Shown here: in pieces, positions 9,126 through 16,974 of the stretch
How the letters are laid out: each line of letters opens with the position of its first letter
How positions within the stretch are numbered: the stretch's first letter is position 1
DNA from: Streptomyces sp. NBC_00775
GTDB taxonomy: Bacteria > Actinomycetota > Actinomycetes > Streptomycetales > Streptomycetaceae
Assembly (NCBI RefSeq): GCF_036347135.1
Contig: NZ_CP108938.1
Location: forward strand, 9,548,001 to 9,612,000
Length of the DNA stretch: 64,000 bases
Direction: 5' to 3'
Program-made: the position numbers and the translations under genes
Notes under the pieces: generated by a model
Seen by the model: only the letters and a program-made list of their open reading frames with translations
What the model was told of the DNA's origin: nothing
Database searches by the model: none

Positions 9126-11600
9126 ATGCGTGATGTGAACGAGGCCGCGCCGGCGTACGCCGGACAGCGGGCGACCGGCGAGTCGATCGAGCGGGGCGGC
9201 GGCGGGCTCGGCGTGGACGCCCTGCTGGCCAAGGTCAGGACCGCCGAGGCGCCCTCGCCGACCGGCCCTGACGCCGGTTCGGATCCCGGTTCCCGTACCG
9301 CCCCGGCTCCCCCGGTCCCGGACGTGGACGGGCTGGCCACCGCCATCGCCGCCGCGGCGGGCCCGCATCTGCCCGAGGGACACCTCTCGCCCGACGCCGA
9401 CTTCTTCGACGCCGGTGGCAGTTCCGTCGGCGCCGTAGAACTCGTCGCGCAGCTGGAACGCGAACTTGGCCTGGAGATCAGCCTGGACGACGTGTTCGCC
9501 GACGCCCGGCCCCGCAGCCTCGCCCAGCGCTGGCTGTCGACCGCGGGAGCCACGGCGGTCCTCTCGGTCCCGGCGCTGCCCGCGGGAAGCCTGGCGGCCT
9601 CGGCCCCGGCCACTTCGGGAACCTCGCCCACCCCGGGCACCCTTCCGCTCTCCGCCGCGGGCACCCGCCCGGCCGCCGCCCCGGGCACCCTTCCCGTCCC
9701 GGCCCCCCGCACCCCACCCGCGACGGCGATCACGACCCGGCCGGGCAACAGCGACACCCCCTACTCCATGGCCCGTCCCGAGGACCTCGACCAGATCCTG
9801 GCCGACCTCTCCCTCGCCGACCGTCTGCCCTGGACCAGCACGCCCGAGGCGTTGCCGCCCCGCCGGATCCTGCTGACCGGTGCCACCGGCTTCCTCGGCA
9901 GCCATATGCTCCTCGACCTGTTGCGGCACAGCGACGCGCACGTCTACTGCCTGGTCCGCGCCGCCGACGAGGAGACGGCCACCGCCCGGCTCGGCGACGC
10001 GCTCAAGAGCTACCGGCTGCCCTGGTCGTCGGAGGTCCGCCGCCGGGTGACCGTGCTCCCCGGCGACATCAGGCGCCCGCACCTGGGCCTGTCCGACGAG
10101 CTGTGGAACGCGCTCGCCCATGAGCTGGACAGCGTGGTCGGCGTGGCGGCGGCCGTGGACTTCCTGCGCGGCTACCAGTCGCTCAGGCAGAGCAATGTCA
10201 TCGGCTCACTGACCCTCGCCGAACTGGCGGCGACCGGCCGGCCCAAGCCGCTGCACCACATTTCCTCGATCGCGGTCTTCAACGAGGTCGGCATCACGGC
10301 CATGGGCGAGGACGACCCGCTCGCCCACGTCGACCGCCTCATCGCGGGCTACGACCAGACGAAGTGGGCCGCCGAGGTCGCTCTGCGCCGGGCTCGCGAC
10401 CACGGTCTGATCGTCACGGCCATGCGCCCCGGCGGCATCGGCGGCCACACCAGGACCGGCGCCTACAACCCGCAGGACCTCAGCAGCGGCCTCATCTCGG
10501 CCTTCGGCCGCTTCCGCACCGTGCCCGCCTTCCACTATCTGAACGCGGCCCCGGTCGACTGGGTGAGCCGGGTCGCGGTCGGCGTCGTCTGCGAACCCGA
10601 CGCGTGGGGCTACGACTACCACCTCACCGGCGTACCCAACACCCTCGACGACGTCGTACGGGACATGGCGTTCGGCGGCATGCACGTACGCGTACAGGAC
10701 TGGGACGAGTGGCGCACCGACGCCCTGGCCCGCCTGGAGGCCGAGCCCGTGCCCGAACTGGGCTTCCTGGCACGGGTGTTGCAGAGCCCCACCGCCCTCA
10801 AGCTGTGCGAGGCGACACTGAAGGGCCCGGCGGCCACCGACGACCGTACCGCCGCGCTCGTCGAGACGCTCGGGCTCCCGCCGGCGGCCCGCTATGACGC
10901 CCAGGCCCAGCTGAAGACGTTCGAGCGGCTCGCCCAGGACGGCCTGGCCCGGCTGCCACACAAGGACGACCAGCCGTACCTGTGGTTCTCCGAGACGACC
11001 GAGGGCGGTGTCGGCCCGGTCGGAGCCCCCGCCGACACCCCCTGCTCGATGGCGCTCACCCTCTCCATCGCGAGCATGTACCAGTTGGTGAAGGAACGCC
11101 GGGTCGACGTCAGCGGCGAGCTGACCTGCCCGGCGGTGCACCCCGAACCCCTGGTCGTCGAGCGCGGCGACGTCTGGATCCGCCCCGACGAAGGCATCCC
11201 GCACCAGCACGGTCTGCGGCACCAACTCCTCACCTACCGGCTGTCGTTGCTCGACGCCGACGGCGGGCGCTGGTGGCTGGAGGGCAACAAGCACGCCCGG
11301 GCCCGCCGTGACGTCTGGCGGCAGACCCGCGCGCTGACGGTCGAGATCGGCCGCGAGGGCGAACCGGCAGCGCTGGCCGGCGAGGTCGTCGTGCCCGCCG
11401 ACAGCTACATACGTGACCAGGTCGACGGCATCAAGGTCGACCCGCGCCTGAGCAGCCAGGAGAAGCGGGCCGCCAAGCTGACCTGGCTCGCCTGGTTCGG
11501 CCTGGAGATGGGCCGCGGCCTGCTCGGCCCCTTCGCCCGGGCCGCGGCCGACCTCCTCGACCTGCGCCGCACCCAGACCCCCTCGGAGCACCGCCGATGA
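9126..11600 (+). CDS. ACP-thioester reductase-(GMC/hydrolase-associated domain) fusion protein
   Basis: 824 residues; starts 101 bp after the PKS stop with an AAGGG ribosome site. Residues about 60-140 are an acyl carrier protein (GGSS, phosphopantetheine Ser codon 9423). A Pro/Ala/Thr-rich linker follows to about residue 215. Residues about 245-610 are a thioester reductase of the NAD(P)H Rossmann type (TGATGFLGSH; Tyr codon 10350 and Lys codon 10362 in YDQTK), as in terminal R domains that release NRPS/PKS products as aldehydes or alcohols. Residues about 620-810 resemble, from memory, the stretch between the GMC oxidoreductase and hydrolase parts of long actinobacterial cholesterol-oxidase-like proteins; its function is unknown to me. 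The ACP is probably the carrier that the FkbH domain charges. The 3' end overlaps the next start by 4 bp (ATGA), so the two are likely co-translated. Confidence 0.9.
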   Translation: MRDVNEAAPAYAGQRATGESIERGGGGLGVDALLAKVRTAEAPSPTGPDAGSDPGSRTAPAPPVPDVDGLATAIAAAAGPHLPEGHLSPDADFFDAGGSSVGAVELVAQLERELGLEISLDDVFADARPRSLAQRWLSTAGATAVLSVPALPAGSLAASAPATSGTSPTPGTLPLSAAGTRPAAAPGTLPVPAPRTPPATAITTRPGNSDTPYSMARPEDLDQILADLSLADRLPWTSTPEALPPRRILLTGATGFLGSHMLLDLLRHSDAHVYCLVRAADEETATARLGDALKSYRLPWSSEVRRRVTVLPGDIRRPHLGLSDELWNALAHELDSVVGVAAAVDFLRGYQSLRQSNVIGSLTLAELAATGRPKPLHHISSIAVFNEVGITAMGEDDPLAHVDRLIAGYDQTKWAAEVALRRARDHGLIVTAMRPGGIGGHTRTGAYNPQDLSSGLISAFGRFRTVPAFHYLNAAPVDWVSRVAVGVVCEPDAWGYDYHLTGVPNTLDDVVRDMAFGGMHVRVQDWDEWRTDALARLEAEPVPELGFLARVLQSPTALKLCEATLKGPAATDDRTAALVETLGLPPAARYDAQAQLKTFERLAQDGLARLPHKDDQPYLWFSETTEGGVGPVGAPADTPCSMALTLSIASMYQLVKERRVDVSGELTCPAVHPEPLVVERGDVWIRPDEGIPHQHGLRHQLLTYRLSLLDADGGRWWLEGNKHARARRDVWRQTRALTVEIGREGEPAALAGEVVVPADSYIRDQVDGIKVDPRLSSQEKRAAKLTWLAWFGLEMGRGLLGPFARAAADLLDLRRTQTPSEHRR

Positions 11601-12733
11601 TCCTCAGAACGACCAACTCCCGTACCTGGCCCGCGATGCGCAAGGTGAGGACCACCGCGGCCCTGCGCCCCCTTCGGCACCGCCTCGATCCGGCGACGGT
11701 CGAGGAGATCCCCTTCCGGGCGGGCGACGGCGTACGCCTCGGCCTGACCCGTATCGACAGCGGCGAGCCGGACCGGCCCGCCGTACTGCTCCTGCACGGG
11801 CACACCGCCTCCGCCGACATGTTCCTGCTGCCCGAGACCCGCAACCTGGTCGACGTCCTCCTCGACGACGGCTACGAGCCCTGGCTGCTCGACTGGCGGG
11901 GCAGCTGCCGGCTGCCGTACAACGAGACGGGCCAGAGGTACACGTACGACGATGTCGCCCTGTACGACATCCCCGAGGCCGTCTCCCACATCCGGCAACG
12001 CATCGGCGACCGGCCGCTGTTCGTGGTCGCCCACTGCATCGGCTCGCTCACGCTGTCGCTGAGCATGACGGCGGGGCTGGTGCCGGGGCTCGCGGGCGTG
12101 GTGTCGCAGGGGGTGTTCCTGACGCCGAAGCTGGCGGGCCGCACCTCGCTGCGGATGTCGGTGGCCGGGGAGCTGCTGAAGTCCCGGATCGATCACATCC
12201 CGGTCGACTTCCGCACGGTGGGCTTCTGGTCGAAGTACACCCCGCTGTTCGCACTGGCCTCCCGGAAGGCGAGCTGCCCGGATCCGACCTGCCAGATCCT
12301 GCACAACTCGGCCTGGGGGACCGGCGCTTCACTGTTCGTGCACGAGCACCTGTCCGAGGCGACCCACCACCGGCTCGCCGAGCTGCTCGGACCCGCGCCG
12401 CTGTGGATCCTGCCGCATCTGCGCCGCATCGAGCTGGCCCGTACGGTGGTGCGCTGGCACGACGGCGACCACCGCTACCGGGCGCTGCCGCCCAACGCGC
12501 TGGACGCCGCCGCCCGTATCGACACCCCCGTCCTGCTGCTCGCGGGCAGCGAGAACGGCCTGTGGCTGGATTCCCAGAAGCTCTGCCACGACGTACTCGC
12601 CCGCAGACAGCCTCAGCTGGACGTGACGTACACCGAGATCCCCGGCTACGGCCACCTCGACACGTTCCTCGGCCGGGGCGCCGCTCTCGACGTGTTCGGG
12701 CACATCCTCGATTTCCTCGGCGAACAACGGTGA
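11597..12733 (+). CDS. Alpha/beta hydrolase with Cys at the nucleophile elbow
   Basis: 378 residues, translationally coupled to the reductase gene. The fold signature is clear: LLLHGHTAS oxyanion region, nucleophile elbow AHCIGS (Cys codon 12035) in place of the usual GxSxG, late GYGHLDTF with the catalytic His, and an acidic residue in ENGLWLD. It resembles the C-terminal hydrolase part of long GMC-oxidoreductase/hydrolase proteins, whose preceding domain is fused to the neighbouring reductase. A Cys nucleophile is known in PHA synthases (GxCxG) and in some thioesterase-like enzymes, so acyl transfer is as likely as hydrolysis. Probable role: a final acyl transfer or hydrolysis on the released polyketide. 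Substrate unknown. Confidence 0.85.
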   Translation: MILRTTNSRTWPAMRKVRTTAALRPLRHRLDPATVEEIPFRAGDGVRLGLTRIDSGEPDRPAVLLLHGHTASADMFLLPETRNLVDVLLDDGYEPWLLDWRGSCRLPYNETGQRYTYDDVALYDIPEAVSHIRQRIGDRPLFVVAHCIGSLTLSLSMTAGLVPGLAGVVSQGVFLTPKLAGRTSLRMSVAGELLKSRIDHIPVDFRTVGFWSKYTPLFALASRKASCPDPTCQILHNSAWGTGASLFVHEHLSEATHHRLAELLGPAPLWILPHLRRIELARTVVRWHDGDHRYRALPPNALDAAARIDTPVLLLAGSENGLWLDSQKLCHDVLARRQPQLDVTYTEIPGYGHLDTFLGRGAALDVFGHILDFLGEQR

Positions 12734-12749
12734 CGGCGGCCCGGGCGGC

Positions 12750-12774
12750 CGGTTACCGTACGCGTCAGTAACCG
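12750..12774. promoter_or_regulatory. 7-bp inverted repeat before the second hydrolase gene
   Basis: CGGTTAC and GTAACCG flank an 11-base loop in the 62-bp gap between hydrolase genes, 21 bp before the next ATG. There is no T-run, so an operator or weak attenuator is more likely than a terminator. Confidence 0.35.
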
Positions 12775-12795
12775 ACCGCACCGCAGGAGGCACCG

Positions 12796-13575
12796 ATGCC
12801 GCAGCTCGAAGTCGACGGCGCAGCACTGACGTACGACGACGAGGGCCCCCGGGACGGTGACGGCGTGCCCCTGGTGTTCATCCACGGCTGGACGGCCAAC
12901 CGGCACCGCTGGGACCACCAGGTGGCGCACTTCTCGTCCAAGCGGCGGGTCATACGGCTCGACCTGCGCGGGCACGGCGAGAGCACCGGGTCGGGAGCGC
13001 GAGCGGTCGACGAGCTGGCCCGGGACGTCATCGCCCTCCTCGACCACCTGGAGGTCGACCGGTTCGTCCCGGTCGGCCACTCCATGGGCGGGATGATCTC
13101 GCAGACCCTCGCCCTCGCCCACCCCGAGCGGGTCGAGCGCATGGTGCTGGTGGACTCGATCAGCCGGATGACCTACAGCCGGGGGCGGGGCCTGCTGATG
13201 GCGGTGTCCACGCTGGTGCCGTTCAAGCTGTTCGTCGCCGCCAATATCCAGCGGGCGTTCGCCCCCGGCTACCCCCGCGATGAGATCCGCGGCTACGTCA
13301 AGGCCTCCGCGGCGACGCCCAAGGAGGTGGTGATGACCTGCTACGGCGCCATGCGCGACTTCGACGTCCTGGACCGCGTCGGCGAGATCACGGCACCCAC
13401 CCTCCTGGTGCACGGTTTCCACGACATCCAGCTGCCCGTCTCGCAGATGCTGCGGATGGCGAAGGCCTACCCGGACGCGGTGGTACGCATCGTGGACGCC
13501 GGCCACGAACTCCCGGTGGAGAAGCCGGCCGAACTGACGTCGACGCTCGACTGGTTCCTGACCGGCCGGGCGTGA
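12796..13575 (+). CDS. Alpha/beta hydrolase
   Basis: 259 residues; ATG preceded by GCAGGAGGCACCG, a strong ribosome site. Motifs: FIHGWTAN oxyanion loop, DLRGHGES, nucleophile elbow GHSMGG, acidic residue in HGFHDIQLP, and catalytic His in DAGHELP. These give a complete Ser-Asp-His triad of the canonical single-domain fold, as in type II thioesterases, esterases and haloperoxidase-like enzymes. It is the second of four hydrolases in a row on this strand. A small inverted repeat lies just upstream, so expression may be separately tuned. Substrate cannot be told from the sequence. Confidence 0.85.
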   Translation: MPQLEVDGAALTYDDEGPRDGDGVPLVFIHGWTANRHRWDHQVAHFSSKRRVIRLDLRGHGESTGSGARAVDELARDVIALLDHLEVDRFVPVGHSMGGMISQTLALAHPERVERMVLVDSISRMTYSRGRGLLMAVSTLVPFKLFVAANIQRAFAPGYPRDEIRGYVKASAATPKEVVMTCYGAMRDFDVLDRVGEITAPTLLVHGFHDIQLPVSQMLRMAKAYPDAVVRIVDAGHELPVEKPAELTSTLDWFLTGRA

Positions 13576-13714
13576 GGACCCCGGGCGCCGAGGCGTCGGG
13601 CTGTCTTTCCGGCACTTTGGCTGCGGCGCCCGTGACCGCGCCGGACACTGAAGGGAACCTCCCGGCGGGCCGTCCCCGAGCCCTGTCACCCCACGCGCTC
13701 CGAGGAGTCACGGC

Positions 13715-14530
13715 ATGCCGCTTCTTCGTACAGGTGACCTGAACCTCTACTACCAGGTCGCCGGGGAGGGCGATCCGCTCGTCTTCGTCCACGGCTCCTG
13801 GAACGACCACACATCGTGGCAGCCCGCGATCGAAGCCGACCTCCGGTCGTCGTTCCGGGTGATCAGCTTCGACCGTCGTGGCCACGGGCAGAGCGAGGCG
13901 GGGCCGGGCCAGGGCACCCGCCGACAGGACGAGGACGACCTCGAGGCCCTGATCGAGCGGCTCGGACCCGCGCCCGCGCACGTGGCCGGCAACTCCTTCG
14001 GCGCGTCGATCTCGCTCGGTCTGGCCGCACGCCGCCCCGAGCTGTTCCGCACCATCACGGTCCACGAGCCCCCGCTCGTCGGGCTCGTGGCCGACGACCC
14101 GGACGCCATGAAGGAACTGGCTCCGGCGAAAGCCTCGATCGACGCGGCCCTCGACCATCTCCGCAAGGGCGAGTACGAGCAGGGCGCGCGGCAGTTCGTG
14201 GAGGAGGTCGCACTCGGACCCGGCATGTGGGACCGGCTGCCCGCCGAGACGCGCGAGACATTCGTGCACAACGCGCCCACCTGGCTGGACGAACAGTCCG
14301 ACCCGGTCTGGGACCAGCTGGACGTGGCAGCCCTCGCGCGCTGCACCGCGCCCGTGCTGCTGAGCCGCGGCACCGAGAGCCCGCAGTGGCTGAGCACGAT
14401 CCTCGACCGGCTGGCCGCGGCCCTGCCACACGCACAGCGGCAGACCCTCGAAGGATCGGGGCACATCCCCCACGTCACCCATCCAGAGCAGTACGTCGCC
14501 GCACTCACCCGCTTCATCCGGGCGGCCTGA
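13715..14530 (+). CDS. Alpha/beta hydrolase
   Basis: 271 residues; ATG follows CCGAGGAGTCACGGC. Motifs: FVHGSWND, FDRRGHGQS, nucleophile elbow GNSFGA, and His in GSGHIPHV. The acid partner is probably in the SRGTESPQW stretch, where the usual Asp seems to be replaced by Glu. The 139-bp gap to the previous gene suggests its own promoter. The family includes esterases and C-C bond hydrolases. Third of four adjacent hydrolases; possibly cluster tailoring, possibly unrelated housekeeping at the cluster edge. Confidence 0.82.
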   Translation: MPLLRTGDLNLYYQVAGEGDPLVFVHGSWNDHTSWQPAIEADLRSSFRVISFDRRGHGQSEAGPGQGTRRQDEDDLEALIERLGPAPAHVAGNSFGASISLGLAARRPELFRTITVHEPPLVGLVADDPDAMKELAPAKASIDAALDHLRKGEYEQGARQFVEEVALGPGMWDRLPAETRETFVHNAPTWLDEQSDPVWDQLDVAALARCTAPVLLSRGTESPQWLSTILDRLAAALPHAQRQTLEGSGHIPHVTHPEQYVAALTRFIRAA

Positions 14531-14713
14531 GACACCTCCCCGAGGTCCCCCGGGCCCCGGGCGGGGACGACGCCGCGCCGGCGATGCCATCGGCGGACTT
14601 CCGTGCCACAGCGCGGGCCCTGCCGCCGATCGGTACTGTCGGAAGTGATCACCGCTCGCTGTCCGCTCCCGGTTCCCGGACCCGGGCGGCCGAGCGGAAG
14701 GAGGCAGGGCGTC

Positions 14714-15532
14714 GTGACCGTGATCTCCCTGAAGTCCGCGCAGGTACGGGAAGGGCTCACCCTCCCCTATGGCGAAGCCGGGTACCCCAGCGGCACACCG
14801 GTCCTCTTCGTGCACGGGCTGGCCGACTCCTGGTGGTCCTTCGAGCCCCTCCTCAGACGCCTCCCGGCGTCCTTGCACGGCTACGCACCCACCCAGCGCG
14901 GCCACGGCGACGCCGACCGCCCTCCCGACGGCTACGCCCCCGAGGACTTCGCCTCCGATCTCGTGGCCTTCCTCGACGCCGTCGACATCCGCCGCGCCCT
15001 CCTCGTCGGATCCTCCAGCGGCGGCGTGCCCGCCCGCATGGTCGCGGGCAGCCACCCCGACCGGATCGCGGGACTGGTACTGATCGGCGTCCCCGGGACA
15101 CTTGAGGACAAGCCGGCGGTGACCGCGATGCGGGAGACCGTCCAGGGCCTCTCCGATCCCGTCCCCCGCGAGTTCGTCGAGGAGTTCCTGGCCGGCATGG
15201 TGGCCAGGCCGGTCGCCAGAGGACTCATGGAGACCATGATCGAGGAAAGCCTCAAGGTCCCCGCCCACGTCTGGAAAGACACCCTGAGCGGTCTGCTCGA
15301 AGCCGATCTCCCCGCGACCCTCGCAGGCATCCTGGTGCCCACGCTCGTCATCTGGGGCGACCAGGACGACTTCCTGCCGCGCGGCGACCAGCAGACCATC
15401 CTGGACGCCATCCACGGAGCGCGCCTTCTCACGTACGAAGGCGTAGGCCATGTCGTCCACTGGGAAGAGCCCGAACGCGTCGTCGCCGACATCGCCGCCT
15501 TCGCCGCGGAGCGGTCGTACGAAGCGGAATGA
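14714..15532 (+). CDS. Alpha/beta hydrolase
   Basis: 272 residues. The open frame extends upstream to 14603, but a GTG at 14714 has AAGGAGG at the right distance, so I start there. Motifs: LFVHGLADSWW, nucleophile GSSSGG, acid GDQDDF, and His in GVGHVVHWEEP, a full triad in the order seen in 2-hydroxymuconate-semialdehyde-hydrolase-like enzymes. It ends the run of four hydrolases. Its stop codon overlaps the start of a 36-codon frame. Substrate unknown. Confidence 0.82.
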   Translation: MTVISLKSAQVREGLTLPYGEAGYPSGTPVLFVHGLADSWWSFEPLLRRLPASLHGYAPTQRGHGDADRPPDGYAPEDFASDLVAFLDAVDIRRALLVGSSSGGVPARMVAGSHPDRIAGLVLIGVPGTLEDKPAVTAMRETVQGLSDPVPREFVEEFLAGMVARPVARGLMETMIEESLKVPAHVWKDTLSGLLEADLPATLAGILVPTLVIWGDQDDFLPRGDQQTILDAIHGARLLTYEGVGHVVHWEEPERVVADIAAFAAERSYEAE

Positions 15533-15639
15533 GGGGCAGGACCGCGCTGCCGGAGCACGCGGCGGCGGAGGCCTCGGACCTGCGCGGCGTTGTGGTGCTG
15601 CGCAGGGGACCCGCGGCCCCCGCCGACGTCAGCGTGTGA
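15529..15639 (+). CDS. Possible 36-residue coupled micro-ORF
   Basis: An ATG overlaps the preceding stop as ATGA and opens 36 codons (start MRGRTALPEH, end PADVSV). No recognisable family. It may be a remnant of a longer gene or chance, since any short frame survives easily at this GC content. The coupled start is the only positive sign. Confidence 0.25.
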   Translation: MRGRTALPEHAAAEASDLRGVVVLRRGPAAPADVSV

Positions 15640-15643
15640 GGGC

Positions 15644-15907
15644 TCAGGACGTCTCGTCGTCCGGCTTCGCCGGCTGCTCCTTGCTCGTAGGGTCGTCCTC
15701 GGAGGTGTCGAGTTCGTGCATCCGGCGATGGATGGCCTCGCGCAGGCTCTCACCGCCAGGTCGCGTGGGAGCGGTGGCGGCGGGATCCGCCGGTGGTCCG
15801 GCCGGATGCTCCGGCGGTTCGGACGCGAGCTGATCGATCACCTCATGCAGGTGGTCGGCGCGGTCCTTGCCGTCGTTCTTCTCGTCTGCCACGTTCTCGT
15901 CTGCCAC
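15644..15907 (-). CDS. Small acidic hypothetical protein
   Basis: 87 residues from a GTG preceded by CGGAGG. The frame stays open further upstream into the neighbouring gene, but only this start has a ribosome site and it falls 50 bp after that gene's stop. The protein is rich in Asp, Glu, Lys and Pro, begins VADENVADEKNDGKDRADH, and has no membrane segment or Cys. Charge and lack of hydrophobic core suggest a disordered or helical accessory protein, likely co-transcribed with the upstream gene. Confidence 0.6.
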   Translation of the reverse strand: MADENVADEKNDGKDRADHLHEVIDQLASEPPEHPAGPPADPAATAPTRPGGESLREAIHRRMHELDTSEDDPTSKEQPAKPDDETS

Positions 15908-15957
15908 GGCGCACCTCCGTTCCGGGCGGTCCGAGTGCGGTCGTCCTCCCCATTGTC

Positions 15958-16839
15958 CTACCCGTTGTCCTGATCGCCCTCTTCCCAGGTGCCTTCGACG
16001 ACGGGCCCGGCCTGTAGCTCGTCGACGCGGCTGCGCCACCCGTTGGCGCGGGACTGGGTGGACTCCTTCACCGCGGCGGTCAGGGTGCGGGCGGCGGCGA
16101 AGCGATCGGACCGAGGGCCACTGGCGGCGATGCGCGCGATGGTTCCCGTACGGGAGTCGATGGCCGAGCGCAGGCTGCCGGCGCGGGCGGTCAGACGGCC
16201 CAGGTCGCGGAAGCGGGGCTGGTCGCTGTCGAACCAGATCTGCTGCCACCAGTGGTCGCTGACCGGGTCGTGCCAGCTGATGTAGCCGCCGGGCAGGATC
16301 TTGCGCGGGCCGTCCAGCTTGCCGGTGAAGCTGTAGCGCACACCGGGGGCGGCGACCGGGTCGTAGAAGTTCGGGGTGAAGAAGTCCGACATCAGCATGC
16401 CGTTGATGGTGTAGCCGTTCTCCGGCGCCTCCGACGGATCCGCGACCTCCACGAGGAACTCCACCACGCCCTGGCCGGGCTTGGGGGACTGGCCGGCGAC
16501 CAGCCGGTTGCCGCCGGGGTCGCCGAGCATCTCCAGCATCTCGTGGCTGGCGGTCATCGACCAGCTGTCGCTGTACTCGATCAGCGAGAAGGGCTGGCCG
16601 TTGTTGTCGAGGTGGACACCGGCCGCTCCGGCCTGCTGGATGTCATCACGGACGATCATGGGCCAGTAGCCGACCGGAACGTCGTCGAGCTTGTCGAAGG
16701 CGTCGACGCTGGCCGGGATCTTCCAGATCGGGTCGAAGTCCCGGATGGCCTGTTTCTGTAGCGCGGCGGCGACCCGGTTGAGCTGGGACGGGGTGATCTG
16801 GTCGCTCTCGGACACCAGGGCAAGGTGGGTGACAAGCAT
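15958..16839 (-). CDS. Conserved hypothetical protein with an HExxE motif
   Basis: 293 residues; ATG preceded by ACAGGAGCCCGGC. The core holds SHEMLEMLGDP, so a His-Glu-x-x-Glu arrangement resembling zinc or iron sites, followed by an acidic EFLVEVADPSEA strand and an aromatic segment (SWHDPVSDHWWQQIWF). No signal peptide or membrane helix is evident. I do not recognise an experimentally characterised relative; a metal-dependent enzyme is a guess from HEMLE. The last 70 residues look like a separate helical tail. Followed by a small acidic protein gene on the same strand. Confidence 0.75.
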   Translation of the reverse strand: MLVTHLALVSESDQITPSQLNRVAAALQKQAIRDFDPIWKIPASVDAFDKLDDVPVGYWPMIVRDDIQQAGAAGVHLDNNGQPFSLIEYSDSWSMTASHEMLEMLGDPGGNRLVAGQSPKPGQGVVEFLVEVADPSEAPENGYTINGMLMSDFFTPNFYDPVAAPGVRYSFTGKLDGPRKILPGGYISWHDPVSDHWWQQIWFDSDQPRFRDLGRLTARAGSLRSAIDSRTGTIARIAASGPRSDRFAAARTLTAAVKESTQSRANGWRSRVDELQAGPVVEGTWEEGDQDNG

Positions 16840-16883
16840 GCCGGGCTCCTGTTCGACGGGGACCTTTCAACAGGCAGGATGCC

Positions 16884-16904
16884 GTAACGTCACCACTTCG
16901 TTAC
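16884..16904. promoter_or_regulatory. Inverted repeat upstream of the HExxE protein gene
   Basis: GTAACG and CGTTAC are separated by 9 bases, about 45 bp before the gene's ATG on the minus strand. The spacing fits a regulator-binding dyad in the promoter region. No binding protein can be named. Confidence 0.3.
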
Positions 16905-16974
16905 CGCATGTCGCGGCCGATGGCCCGCATGGAGTAGGAACTCGGCATCCATCCATTCGACGCCGGCTACGCCG

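Noticed and set aside
14603..15532. Start at 14603 for the fourth hydrolase
   Set aside because: The 37 extra residues are Arg/Pro/Ser-rich and unlike the family; the GTG at 14714 has AAGGAGG.
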